From contig JAJNNX010000011.1 of assembly GCA_023159155.1 (NCBI GenBank), forward strand, positions 124,001 to 188,000: a stretch of DNA of 64,000 nucleotides, given 5' to 3'. Below the pieces are notes generated by a model, which saw nothing but the letters and a program-made list of their open reading frames with translations, was not told where the DNA came from and did no database searches. The stretch comes from Ustulina deusta. Taxonomy: Eukaryota > Ascomycota > Sordariomycetes > Xylariales > Xylariaceae. Shown one piece after another: positions 1-11,728 of the stretch. The number at the start of each line of letters is the position of its first letter. The stretch's first letter is position 1. Position numbers and translations under genes: made by a program.

Positions 1-1691
1 TTATTTTCGCCTATTTTCTCCTATTAATAGAACTTCAGTAACCGGCTCTACTACCTTGCTGCGGAGTTGTGCTGAAATTCCACGAGTTCCCATCCAAGCT
101 TAAGTTGAGTCGTAACGAAACTGATCATGGCTTGGGAACTCTGATTCTGTAGAAATCAATGGGATCCTAAAAAGAAAAAGAAAAAATCGTCATCATCAGG
201 AGACTTCCGGCCCCTGTCACACCGTAATTCCGATAGATGACAACGGTAGGGGTTTTGGTATCATGTACTGCAGGCAGGAACAGTGGCTAAGGGGATAGGA
301 TAAATGAGCCAAAAGCGAAGAACCATATAACTCAACTATATGCCCCATCTGTAGGTAGGATATCTGAATATCATACTACCATGTCGCTTTATTTCACTAC
401 TATCTTCGAATAATTCCCATTACTAACAAGAGGTCGATATTTCATCTCTGCTCGTAGATAGACAGCAATTAGAAGTGTGTCGGATCGGACACTGCGGAGA
501 AGTCCAAATGGTCCCGCAGGATCAATACCTCGGACACTGCAGTGACCTTTTTGGGGCCCCGCTGTCACACTACCTTGGAAGTAGGCGCCTGTATTGCTTA
601 GCTCTTTGATGACTTGGTGCCTGTCCCGTATTAGGGGCTAGGTCCTATGTAGCTAATTAGCTATGGTCACGGTAGACATTGAATGGGCGTCGCCACTCGA
701 AGCTTTGTAGTTGGCGGAGGCAACATGCATGGGCTATCCATCGTGTTGTTACCCAATACTTATATAAGACAGACCGACCCAAGGGATAGCAATGCATTAT
801 AAAGCATAAAACACAAGCGTGTATATTGGACGTATGATGGCGATGATAGAATGGATGAATGCTTATTGACCGGTTAGAAAGCCAAGAGCCAAGAGCCAAG
901 AAATACACTTGCTGCGGGTGCGGGCGATCGAGTGCCGCATCTGTGGGGGGGGACCTGTCTAGAGTTGCTTTGTTCGTTTTTTATCATGGTTCTAGACGCG
1001 TACTGTATGTACAATAGGAGACATATACTACTACTACTACCTAAAACTATATCACAGAACATTGAGTTGTCCTCCTGTCTACCATCCCGCTGTTACTTTC
1101 GACTTTCATAAAAAGCATTCGACGGATCTTGCTTACTATGTAAAGCCGAATCAGCTGAACCAGGTGATTGGATATGATATATTGTTCGGGCCGGGATTTC
1201 ATAAGCAGGAACTCGCTTGTTCAATATATTGATTGGGTAAAGCATAGCTTGCGATTCGCTAAGGAAGAGTAACGAACGGTGTGTCCTTATTATCTCACGT
1301 ATACCCTACTGCCACTTCCAATATCGTATTCATACTCTCAGTTCTCCTGGCAGATGAGGACAGCTCCGCTTGCCGTGGGTATTCCATCGCATCTTTGATG
1401 TGGCAGGACAATGTATGGCTCACGCCGCTCTTGGTGTCCAACCGGAATTTCAATGTTTCCGTTCAGTCAGCGATCGACATATCTACATCGCCAAAAATAG
1501 CCAAAATAGCTCCAGGTAGAGGGGAACCTAGCCGGGCCAGACCCTGCTCTCTGTTCTCCATCGAAGCCCTTCACGGATCTCAAGAGTGCCAGAAGAAGAA
1601 GGAGGCGGAGAAGAAGAAGAAGAAGAAGATTACCCAGGAAATACCCATCACTGGTGCCTACACTTAATTGACGTGCTCTATCCAGCGCATT
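1..1691. other. Gene-poor left edge, 5' region of the C2H2 regulator
   Basis: No gene is supported here. A threefold copy of the heptamer AGCCAAG lies near 880-900. A purine-rich GAA/GAG tract at about 1592-1630 sits just upstream of the regulator start at 1692 and is probably its leader or promoter. A 128-codon open frame at 1281-1667 has no recognisable domain, ends in this Lys/Glu tract and is not in frame with the regulator, so I do not call it. Confidence 0.5.
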
Positions 1692-4236
1692 ATGCTGGGG
1701 CTTGATGACGCCGTTCCGAGCCTACCTAGGACGAGACGCGCGACGAAGCAACCAAAGCGATGTCCCGAATGCGGAGTCTGCTTCTCCAAGACGGAGCATC
1801 TAGCGCGTCATATCCGCAGCCATACTAAAGAAAAGCCATTCTCCTGTCGTGAATGCGGAAAATCATATAGTCGACAGTCAGTCTTTCAACCCACCCAAAC
1901 TCACTGTCCACGCCCACTGTCACAAACCTCATCGACGACTGACCTGACCTAGAGACTCTCTTCTTCGTCATTCTCGAGCTCACACTCGCCGCCAGACCAA
2001 TAGGTCGCCAAGGAGCGTTACACCTTCGTGTTCTCCTCAATTCTCACTTGCGGGAGAAAGCATTCAGGCTGACATTACCCCGCGTGGTGGCCGTGTTCTA
2101 CGTGGTGATCATGATGCAGTGTCTCAGAATAGCCTTTCATCACCAAGTTTCTCTCATCCTCCCACAGCATCAACTACTTCTCCCTGGAGTGTTCAAGCCG
2201 AACAGCCGGGTCAAACATTAACTGATAGTTCTTTACAACACCATGCCCTACAATCAGATGTCGGTCCTGCCTCAAGCGGACAATATGTCGGCGCGGTTTT
2301 CCCTGGTGTGCCAGCGGGCGTTTTCAACACGCCGACGGACCTAGAACTATTGGATATCGGCTTGAATGCTCATGAACCGGCCTGGCTACTGGGTAGCGAT
2401 TTTGACCTCAACGCTCTAGATTTCCCAATGTCGACTGTTATGTCAGAATGGGGATATCCGAATCACGAAGATCTACCTCCTCATCAGGAGACATATGATG
2501 CCTCCAATGCACCAAGTCGTTGTAGGGGACACATGTCACTCTCTGACTTGGTGCCCGCAGTCCAGCACAATTGGTATACAACATTGACTCGCGACGTTGT
2601 CTGTCACGAAGCCCCAGATCAGCTTCACGGCCCGGAGCAGATAGACGAAGCCTATAGGGAGGGTCTCAGGCATAAGCTACAGCCATGCCCCAGCAATACC
2701 GCGCTACCTTCCGCCGACTTTCTGGTGAGCAACTAACTGCCACTGCCTGTAAAACTTAGGGTTACCTAACAGTAAGCAGAACCTTTGCATCAAGTTATAC
2801 TTCGTACGGTTCAACCCGGTGTTCCCAATTGTACACGCACCATCCTTCCGCCCGTCGTCAGAGAACGCTATCCTCCTCTTGTCCGTGTGTTCAGTTGGTG
2901 CTCTTTTTATGGGTTCGGCAACCGCGGCTGCGCAGGGCAGGAAGATCTTCCAAACACTCAACAAGGCGAATCTATCATCGGTAAGTGACCTATTCGTCCA
3001 CATGTCTTCCCGCACCCTGTTTGAAGAAACAAATGCTCAAGCTAAACACAGTGGGACACCTACATTCGTCGTGATGCTAGAGAATGGCGTTCTCTCGTCC
3101 AAGCATCGATCATAGGACAGACCTTTGGGATGCTTTCGGGTCAACCAGACAACGTTTGTATGACGGAGAGTTTCCATGGCACGGTAATTGCGTGGGCCCG
3201 CCAAGGAGGCTTCTTTAAGATCAAAGCTGCCCCTCTCCCGAGCACTGACGAACCCGAAACAAGCAAGGGGGACATCTGGCGACGTTGGGTGGACGCCGAA
3301 GAATCAGTCCGCCTAGTTCTGGCGCTCTATGTCCACGATTCAGAATTCGCCACAACATTTCATCATGAGCCACTCCTCCGTCACGCCCTCGAAAAACTAC
3401 CGGTTTGTAACTCGGACGAACTGTTTTTCGCACCTACTGCGGCCGACTGGTATAACATGGTGGAAAAAGATCGGGCAATCAGCTCCGAGACCACGCATGT
3501 CCACGCAGTCAGTTCGCTGGTAGTGCCGTCCGGTCTAACGACGCGGAAAGCGCAAATGTTCGCGTATACTTCCCTTGCGGGCATAGTGGCTTCGATTCAG
3601 GAAAAGAGGCTCTCATTCCTTGATGATACGTCAAAGCAGCACTTCCGAAACCTGCTTCTGTCATGGCACCATGAACATTACAAGCTCATTCAAGGACCTA
3701 AGAAGAACCACATCAATCTTTTGATCTTCTGGCACGCAGCGTTCATGGGTCTTTATGCCGACTTCGACCTCCTAGAACGTTCAATCGGTCGCGACGGCAG
3801 ACAGGTTGCGCAGGAAGCCCGGGGAGACGTCGGTGATTGGGCTGCCTCTCTCGACGCTCGACGCGGCGTGCTTCACTCTCTGCTCGTACTGAAGCATGTG
3901 GAAATGCTGCCAATCGGGCTCGAGCCGGCGATCCACGTGCCCAAAGCTGCCTTCTACTCAGCCATGGTAGTGTATAGCTACATCAAGTGTAAGCCATCGG
4001 TCGACTCGTACGCGCCTTCGCAGGACGAGGTGGACATACCCGAGCTGCAAGTCCCGGGTTCGACCAGCGCCCTACACCTTAATGGCGACAAGGCATCGAC
4101 AGCCATTTTCTCCCCTGTTGAACCCAGCATACTGTGTAATGCGATCGACCTTCTCCGACGCATTGGCCATTGGGAGATATCGCGCAAGTTTGCTTCCATT
4201 CTGGAGATCCTGCTAGACGATTTGACCAAAGCCTAG
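1692..4236 (+). CDS. C2H2 zinc-finger transcription factor with fungal_trans domain
   Basis: A nuclear DNA-binding regulator of about 780 aa. Exons by splice reading: 1692-1876, 1953-2724, 2780-2980, 3052-4236; all junctions keep frame. Two tandem C2H2 fingers lie at the N-terminus: C24, C27, H40, H44 and C52, C55, H68, H72. The second finger only becomes complete when the 76-bp intron at 1877-1952 is removed, which supports the model. A Ser/Pro-rich linker follows. From about residue 320 to the end it resembles the fungal-specific transcription factor domain (PF04082), beginning near the motif FPIVHAPSF. This two-finger plus fungal_trans layout is common in Pezizomycotina regulators. It lies about 770 bp upstream of a co-directional extradiol dioxygenase, so it may control that gene and the FAH-type gene beyond it; this is inferred from position only. 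The start at 1692 is the first ATG in frame before the fingers. Confidence 0.88.
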
Positions 4237-5007
4237 AGCATCTCAATCAACCAGATCTCTAGCGGTTCACCGAGACAGATAGACGCCTTTCCGATGGCCT
4301 TATTGCCCCCAGCACGTTCCTCGTACACTCGCTTTCGAAATGCCAAGAGTTCTCTGGCTAGTCAAAGTCAAGGCGCCATCTTCGCTAGTCGTCGTGGCTG
4401 CAACGTTAACCTTTCCACGGCCCAGGTCTTCGATGCACATGGTTGACGAGATTTGTAGGGCCGGGGCCAAGCATTTAACCCTCCCGTGTCGTGCACAGCG
4501 GCGCTTGGAGAATAATGTGTTTAAGAATTCCCATCCCTATACTTCTCTTGTGTGAGGGGTAGTCCGTTCAGTTATTCGCTAGGCAAGTTCCGTATTCTCG
4601 TTCGGATTTTGGAACAAGAAATAAGGAGTCGTGATCGGCAGCTCTCCAACGCACGGGAAGATGTGGAGGCGGACCCCTTGCAAAATGTGGGACACGGGAT
4701 CGAAGGTGTACGTATGTGGGACACCAAGCTTGCGGGACCGTGTCGATGCGGGGAGGGGCATCATTATGATATGTTAGCGGGACAGAATAGGATCTGCCGG
4801 GGACGACGATGCGGAGTAAGACGGGAGTATTTAATAATGATTGGTGGGGGGGAAGGTCGCCATGGATGGAGTGCCCATCATTCAGCCCTGGTGAATCGAA
4901 TCTAATTTACACGACTCATATCTTGAACGACCTTGGAGTGATCCGCCTGTCCAGATCTCGGGTTGACCAAAGTTACTTCTATAGCGGTGTCATTCCTCGG
5001 GATAATC
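4237..5007. other. Intergenic spacer before dioxygenase gene
   Basis: Short overlapping open frames occur on both strands but none has a recognisable domain or splice logic. It probably holds the 3' end of the regulator and the promoter of the dioxygenase gene. Confidence 0.5.
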
Positions 5008-6224
5008 ATGGCCATCCAGACACGGAATCAAGGGTCTGTGGTCCCTGACTTGATTGCAGTCGGCCACCAGCAGGAAGATGTCCAGACTTGGAGGGCTCGC
5101 AACAACATCGACTTGGCAAGCCAAATCAAGTTGGTTAAGCTAGCCCATATGCGTTACCAGCATCCAGATTTAGAGGAAATTGGCCAATTCCTAGGAGGTA
5201 TGGGATCGACGTAATTCCACAAACACACCACTAATACTTGTCAGACTTCGGTATGACCATCGCTAAGAAGACCGACGACGAGGTGTGGTTTCGGGGATAC
5301 GGTCCAGACCAATACGTCTGTAAGCTATAGCGTCTTTCGTCACCGGCTCATAATGCTCACCTACCCGCAGATCACGCACTCAAGGGGCCCAAAAAGTTCT
5401 TAGGCGGAACATTCCTCGTCGAGTCATATGAAGATCTCGAGCGTGCAACGAAGCTACCAGGTAGCAGCGACGTTCAAAAACTAGTCGACGCTCCCGGGGG
5501 AGGATTCCTCGTCACTGTTCACGACCCAGAGGGCTTCCCGATGAACCTGATATATGGGCAGGAGGAGCGAGAGAGATCACCGGACGAGCAGCCGAACAAG
5601 CTCACATACAATTTCGAGAACGAGAAGCCCCGTGTCCGGGAATTCCTCAGATTCAAGCCGGGCCCAGCCGCCGTGCACAAGGTTCGTCGACCACATCTGG
5701 CTAAGGGAGCAAGTTAGAAGCTGACGGCAGCAATCTCCCAGTTGGGCCACTACGGTCTGTGCGTCCAGGACTTTTCCAGCGAACTCGATTTCTACCTCAA
5801 GAACTTCAACCTCGTACCGACCGACTTCTTGTACGTCGACGAGCCTGACGGGTCCAAGAAGGACGTCGCCATATTCGCCCACATCGACCGCGGCGACGAC
5901 TACGTCGACCACCACACCTTCTTTATGAGCACGAATAAGACCAGCCACGTGCACCATTGCTCCTTCGAAGTGCACGACTACGATACCCAGATGCTCGGAC
6001 ACCAGTGGCTAGGCGAGAAGGGCTACGAACCCGTCTGGGGGGTTGGCCGACATATCCTCGGGTCGCAGATCTTCGACTATTGGTGGGATACCTCTCATAA
6101 CATGATCGAGCACTACATCGACGGCGATGTTGTCAATCGCAAGACCCCCATCGGCTACAGTCCGGCCGGCGACGAGTCGCTGGCTGTCTGGGGCCCAGAA
6201 GTACCGTCGTGGTTCCTCCAATAG
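5008..6224 (+). CDS. Extradiol-type ring-cleavage dioxygenase (VOC/glyoxalase fold)
   Basis: A predicted Fe(II)-dependent extradiol (catechol 2,3-dioxygenase-like) enzyme of 352 aa, which would open a catecholic ring using O2 in the cytosol. Exons: 5008-5197, 5245-5319, 5371-5681, 5742-6224, all in frame. Two vicinal-oxygen-chelate halves are visible. In the C-terminal half the likely metal ligands are H195 (GHYGLCVQD), H263 or H264 (VHHCSFEVHD) and E315 (NMIEHYIDGD). Their spacing matches the 2-His-1-Glu triad of bacterial 2,3-dihydroxybiphenyl dioxygenases. The length also fits the two-domain family. The start at 5008 is the first ATG of the open frame. It is convergent with an FAH-family hydrolase gene 460 bp downstream, and such a hydrolase could process a ring-cleavage product. 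The real substrate cannot be told from sequence. Confidence 0.87.
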
Positions 6225-6683
6225 TGAATGGGGTGATTCAGCTAATTGAGATGAAGCTTGGCAGTCACAGTGGTCGGGTAGCATTACTTGTAAATTATAG
6301 CCAAACAAACTAGCGTTAACGCTAGAATATATATCTCAGCGTTCTGAGGAATCATGTCATGACTTGTTTAATCTAGCCAAGATGTATGGGACGTGTTGCC
6401 AAGTGTGAAATGAGAGCGACAGGTCAGGAGATCATTCTTAGTGACCCCGAAAGTCTTGAGAACCGATGGCAGAACATTGTAAAAGGGGACAACTTAGGAG
6501 TTGAATAGTAGTAGATCTAACTGTCGTGTTATCCTATATTTCTGTGAACGATCTCCAACCTATTTTATGCTCTTTGACGGCACCAACTCACACCTTTCAA
6601 ACCTTTCCCAGACGCCGATTGTCAGCCTACATACATAGGCACAAATTATCCGGTACAACCGTCGGAGTCACCACAATATCAAT

Positions 6684-7840
6684 TCAATCTGCATCATACC
6701 GAACACGGTTGACGAGGGTCCCGATGCCTTCGATCTCGACACGGACATCCCCGCTATCTTCAAGCACCACAGCCGGCTTCCTGAAGAAGCCAATACCGGC
6801 GGGCGTCCCGGTTAAAATGATGGAGCCCGCTTCTAACGTGGTTCCCTGTGACAGATAGGCGATCTGTTGGCGTACGGTGAAGATCATGTCACTCGTGTGG
6901 CCGTCCTGCACCACGTTGCCGTTGTATATCGTCTTGATGGCCAGCTTTTGGGGGTCTGGGATTGCGCTCGGAGCTACGAGAACGGGACCTGGGTGGTAGT
7001 CAATGTTAGCCTGCTTCCCTTTATTTACCACGGGAACATTTGACATCCTCTCCCCTAGTTTTCTCTATTGGGAGATAATTAACGATCACTCCTTTGCCCC
7101 TTTCTTCACTTACCGAGAGGACAGCTTCCATCCAACCCTTTGGCGAAGCACCACTGCGTCGTGAGCAGCTGCAGCTTGCGCGCTGACACGTCGTTAGACC
7201 CTGTGTATCCTAGGACGTAATCTAACGCTTCATCCTCGGGGATGTCGCGGCCTGTCCGCCCGATCACGGCGCAGAGCTCCCCCTCATAGTCGCTCGTGCC
7301 GTCTTGCGCGACCTTGGGGATCGTTACGGCGGCTGGGTAGGGATCGGCCAGTGCAGTTCGTGGCTTCGTGAAAAGGACCGGGACTTCAGGCAGGGCGAAG
7401 CCTCCTTCCTGTATCCGTGTGCGCGTTAGTGGTGGTCTTTTCTTATAGTTGATGATCTAGGGATGTGGGAATAATGAGGGATGCCAAATGATGTCGAATA
7501 TCAGGGGTTACTAACCTTCGCATGGTCCTTGTAATTCAAACCTAAGCACCGGATATAACTGCACTCGGAGGGAGAAATCGGGGAGAGAAGCTGTATGACA
7601 CACTCATCAGTTCTTCGTTTCTCGCTTCAACCGTCGGCATGGACATACCCGCTCAACAGTGTACACGACACCAGTGATAATTTTCCCATCAAAAACCGAT
7701 CCCCGAATCAGATACGCCTTTATCTCAACGCCATCCACCGAGTCCTTGCCGACATCGCGGCTCGTGTCCACAAGCTGGCCCAGATGCACTTGCTGGTCTT
7801 CTTTCGCAATGAAGCGGATGAGATGCGTCCAGTTGCCCAT
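6684..7840 (-). CDS. Fumarylacetoacetate hydrolase family protein
   Basis: A 288-aa member of the FAH superfamily, which cleaves or decarboxylates dicarbonyl acids formed in aromatic breakdown. Exons on the minus strand: 7840-7649, 7590-7516, 7408-7114, 6988-6684, all junctions in frame. Family motifs in order are CLGLNYKDHAKE, the metal-binding DYEGELCAVIG, GYTGSNDVSAR, CPLGPVLVAP across the last splice, and LTGTPAGIGF near the C-terminus. Length is normal for the FAHD1/2-like group. The start at 7840 (MGNWTHLIRF) is the conserved N-terminal beta-strand region of the family. It faces the extradiol dioxygenase head-on with 460 bp between the stop codons, suggesting a shared catabolic role. 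True fumarylacetoacetase is about 420 aa, so that identity is unlikely; a hydroxymuconate-type hydrolase or acylpyruvase is more plausible. Confidence 0.9.
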
Positions 7841-9273
7841 TTTGGTACTGTATTTCGTCGGTTCTCTGGCGGTTTGTCGGGTTCTTTCTTTCCTTTTCCT
7901 CACACCACGTTCCAATATTATGCGAGCACGGCTACTATGTATTTTCGTGCCTCCAAAAAACTGCGGGACGTGTGCTCGGTCCCGCCGCAATCTATCTCAT
8001 CATCTTGCGGGGCAGCAGGAGTGCATGAGACACCCCCTCACAGATAATTCTTCTTTGCCTGCTTAGATACCTATTGCTAAGATTTTCACCTACGTATGTC
8101 TTGGGGACGGTGCGGAGAATTATTACCAATCCACGTGGTAGTGTGTCATCTCGGGTCTTGCTGCATTCTCCACACTCTCAGTATCCGTAAGGTTGGTACG
8201 AGCTAAATAGGTCTCACCTTGTGCCTCTTGGCTTAGTTAATTCGTACGGTACCGAAGCGCCACCGATGTCCAATACGATGTTTTACATACATAACCTTAA
8301 ATACCTACGTCAAGCATTATCTACATGTGTACATAGCGGTATGGGTAGTATTCACATCCATTACAATCTGTATGAAGGGTCTACTAGAACATATTCGCTC
8401 TTACTCTTTTTCGTTTATCTTCTTTCTATCTCATTTGAAAAGCAAATGACAAGCTCAGGGAATCGCCTCACGCCCTGCCGACGTGACTAGGTTCCATCTC
8501 ACCTGAAAACACACCTCACCTCACCTCATCTCATCGCGGACTGAAATTTTACCCTTTTCAAAAGCCAATTTCAATCATAATGATATTCCATCGCGTCTAC
8601 CAATCGGAGCAGTGTAGCCTGAGATCTATTTCTGGAAGGGTAGCATAATTCCCGTGCCACATAATCGATTAATTAGCCTGAGTCTACCCCGAGCTGTGAA
8701 AGTGAAGGATTTCATTGACCGTGACCCTCACTCACATCGATTTTCGAGGAGGCACATTTACTCATTCGAGCAGTGCCAGGTACCAGGGTTTCTAAGTAGG
8801 CGGTACTGTATTAGCCCCTTCTAGAACTTGGTAATTCATAAAACAGATAATCTTATAATTGCTGTGATTGTAGCATAGACCCCCGATAAGCAACCTCTAC
8901 ACAAAGTGTATCCATTGCCAGGAAAGAAATTGATTATGGTCTAAGAGTAAGCTATCTCTGGCCTCAACCTGACAACCAAAGCAGAAGGTCAAGGATTGAT
9001 AGAGTCTAGTGTTCTGTTCTGTGAATATTGACATTAAATATTATCTTATATCCCGCTAATTGTGTATTCAAGCCCGACAGCCAACATCTGACCAAGAGTT
9101 GACAACCCAGTACCATCACTTTAACACAATCCTCGAACCGAGTCTCCACGTAGATGCCTGCCTGATCCAATGCGTTTCAGGAGTATCGCTTTGATAGCCA
9201 TCGGTACGTTTTGCCCCTTCCATTTCAGCGCTTATCTGGGCATTCGCAGGCATAGACAATGAGCTCCTATCAC
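7841..9273. other. Intergenic region, CTCAC-rich patch
   Basis: No coding region can be supported. A CCTCA/CTCAC-type direct repeat patch lies near 8500-8535. The remainder is unremarkable and probably contains the FAH-gene promoter and the hydrophobin 3' region. Confidence 0.4.
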
Positions 9274-9766
9274 TTAGACGCCAGCGGGTGTCTCGCAAAG
9301 AACAGCTTGGCCAGCCTATGAAATCATGTGTTAGTACTTTGTTAGACAATGAAATACTCATGGCAGAGAGGGATACGTACGACGGGAATGACACAGCATC
9401 GAGCTCGCTGACCACCAGCGGCGCAAATAGACCGGAATTCGTTCGCGCTGGTCGGAATAGCAGGGGCTATTGATACGACCAAGGTTAGGACTGAAGTTCT
9501 TCCTCAAGGGGACAATTTGGAGGCGGATAAATCTTACTACTACTGCAATCGAGGTCGGCGAGACCTAGAACATCGGTACTACAGCACTGAGAAACGCTGT
9601 AAAGGCCAGCAGGGCAGGCTTCATAGGCAGTTGGATAAGGAGTCGGCGTGGGGGTGGGCGAAGGAGTGCTGCTATAGTAGCCTCGCTTGGGGGGAATAGG
9701 CAAGTCGAGGGGGCTCGCCGCGACAGCGGTAGCGAAGACTGCAGCGATTAAGACGGAGAACTGCAT
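9274..9766 (-). CDS. Class II hydrophobin
   Basis: A small secreted amphipathic surface protein of 118 aa. Exons: 9766-9538, 9466-9381, 9315-9274. Splicing restores the family pattern exactly: a signal peptide (MQFSVLIAAVFATAVAAS), then a Pro/Thr-rich linker with TPTPTP, then eight cysteines in the order C, CC, C, C, CC, C. The segments are ACPAGLYSVSQCC, ADLDC, ICAAG, ARCCVIPVAGQAVLC. The compact spacing and the CCVIPVAGQAVLC end are typical of class II (Trichoderma HFB-like) rather than class I. Such proteins self-assemble at air-water interfaces on hyphae and spores. The linker between signal peptide and first cysteine is somewhat long and proline-rich. No related gene is adjacent; intergenic stretches flank it on both sides. 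Confidence 0.95.
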
Positions 9767-10010
9767 TTTGACTGCTGTGAACCTGGATTGGTACTCAGAA
9801 TGTTCTTCGGTCTAGAGAACGGGCGAGGAATCAAGAGTGATAACCTAGAAGCTTGAAATATTTCTGGCTGCAGGATAAGAAGGGTAACACAAACGAAACC
9901 TTCAGCGGCGGGTTAGATGTGTACTTATATCTACTCGAAATCTAGTGTTGATTTCCATTCATAGAGCCAGGCAGGTATGCTGATCATCACAATCAACGAG
10001 CCCCAGTGCA

Positions 10011-10145
10011 ATGCCTACCGCCCAAGTCACCTCGGACGATGCGAAGAAAATCCGCATCGCCGATGCTACGGCGGATTCGCGGAACAGTTTCGCGAATAAG
10101 GCAAGAATCCAAGGTGGTGAATCTTTTGCTAGTTACTCCTCTTGA
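10011..10145 (+). CDS. Short ORF resembling a seed-maturation-domain peptide
   Basis: A 44-codon frame starting MPTAQVTSDDAKKI. Its central part (ADATADSRNSFANKARIQ) faintly resembles the small fungal proteins with a seed-maturation (SMP) domain, which typically carry an E/D-DAxRIQ start and an SFAARAQ end. It is shorter than those proteins and stops after SYSS, so it may be a truncated or decayed copy, or chance. No intron that would extend it convincingly was found. Confidence 0.28.
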   Translation: MPTAQVTSDDAKKIRIADATADSRNSFANKARIQGGESFASYSS

Positions 10146-11702
10146 CCGATCAACGCAGTTGAGATCTCTAAATGGGAATCGATCGTCGATAAATTTACCT
10201 CTATTCGCTCTCGAGTTCGTCCAATTTCAGACTTGCAGATGCACGCACGATTCGTGGTTCTATGCCAGGAACATTTCCCAGTAGAGTCCAAAATGGAAAT
10301 GATCATCTCTTATGCGGCGTAAGTAGCTGTTATCAGAACACCCATCGAGACAACAGCACTCTAGAAAATTGAAACATCTCTATCAAGTCTACACGTAACC
10401 ACAGTTTACCTACACTAAATTGTAAGTAGACTAGAAAGGAGCTATAGCCCCTGTTTATGATGACGTCAAGGGCTGCCACTCAAGCTTTCTTATGCTCCAG
10501 TTTTCCAGCCCAACTCATGCAGAAGACAGTGTAGAGAGAAGTGGCCGCACAAGTGCCGGATATGATCTTCCTGTTTTGCAAACCGTAATAAGTCACTCTC
10601 GCAGACCTAACAATATGGTCGGTTCTCTTTATCACCTATTATATTCTCTCGTTCTTCGATTATGTGGCTGGAAGGTCGAGTCAACAACAAAGTGGCTATT
10701 GTAAAAAGTTGCCAGTCTACACTAGGTATGTTATCAATTCATCGTTTACTTGTTGTTCTACCTGCTATCCACATGTTACACTCCTAGGCGGAAAGAATCA
10801 TGAACATACGCATTAGTAGTCGCCTACCAAATTCGACGACGCCACATTCCCATTTAGGTAGTGTATACCTAGTTTTGTCGATCATGATAATAGCTGCCAA
10901 GATTCATTAGGCGGGAAGATGCGCTGTCACCTATTGCCAAGACAGGATCCTGGGAGCGGAGGAGAAAGTCCTAATCCGTTTCACCGGAGAGATGTGCATC
11001 ACTACCATGTATACCGTCGCATCTAGACTTGTACAGTATATTTTGACCTGCATCCAGACAGTCGTATTGGTATCATCTTCCCGATACCGCCACATCTACA
11101 CTCCGCCCTATCGTAGATCTGGCACGGGAACCTTGCGCTAGTCCTTGCTTCCCAGGTAGATAAGGAGGTCAGCTCGCTCAGATTACCACCCCAACCTTCC
11201 ACAACCGTTATCAATCGTGCATTCGTGTGCAGGATCTACACAACTATTGTTCCTGGTGAGACTCAGCTGGTTACTAGTCTTCTTACTAATGTCTAGTCCT
11301 CGACGTTCTTTCCGATCGGGGAGAGGCATCTCGCGTGGATAGGTAGCACCGACAGTATGATGCGTTCATTACAGATAAACTTGTCGAGAGCCTGGATGGT
11401 GAGCTGCAATCGAACAATCGATCCTACGGATTCTTACGTCAGATATCCCATACCTAATGCCCTCTATTCTCGGGAGGCAATTTAGGAGTAATCCTCAAGT
11501 GGAAGGATCCGGTGAATGAACCATGCCAAGACGAGCTTAGTTCACCCAATACCTGGTTTGCAAGTGATTGCTTAGCTTCAACGTTGTTGCACAACGTGAA
11601 GCAAAAGTGCAATGAGTAAAGCATACAACACTATACGCTATTTTCTTTCCCATATTTACGCTTTACACGCCGGCATATTGTATAAGCTTAGCGGCCTAAA
11701 GT

Positions 11703-11728
11703 GACGATGACGATGACGATGACGATGA
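11703..11728. repeat. (GACGAT)n microsatellite
   Basis: About four tandem copies of the hexamer GACGAT in gene-poor DNA. Confidence 0.85.

Noticed and set aside
1281..1667. 128-codon plus-strand open frame upstream of the C2H2 regulator
   Set aside because: No domain, Lys/Glu tract from a simple repeat at its end, and not in frame with or splice-joined to the regulator.
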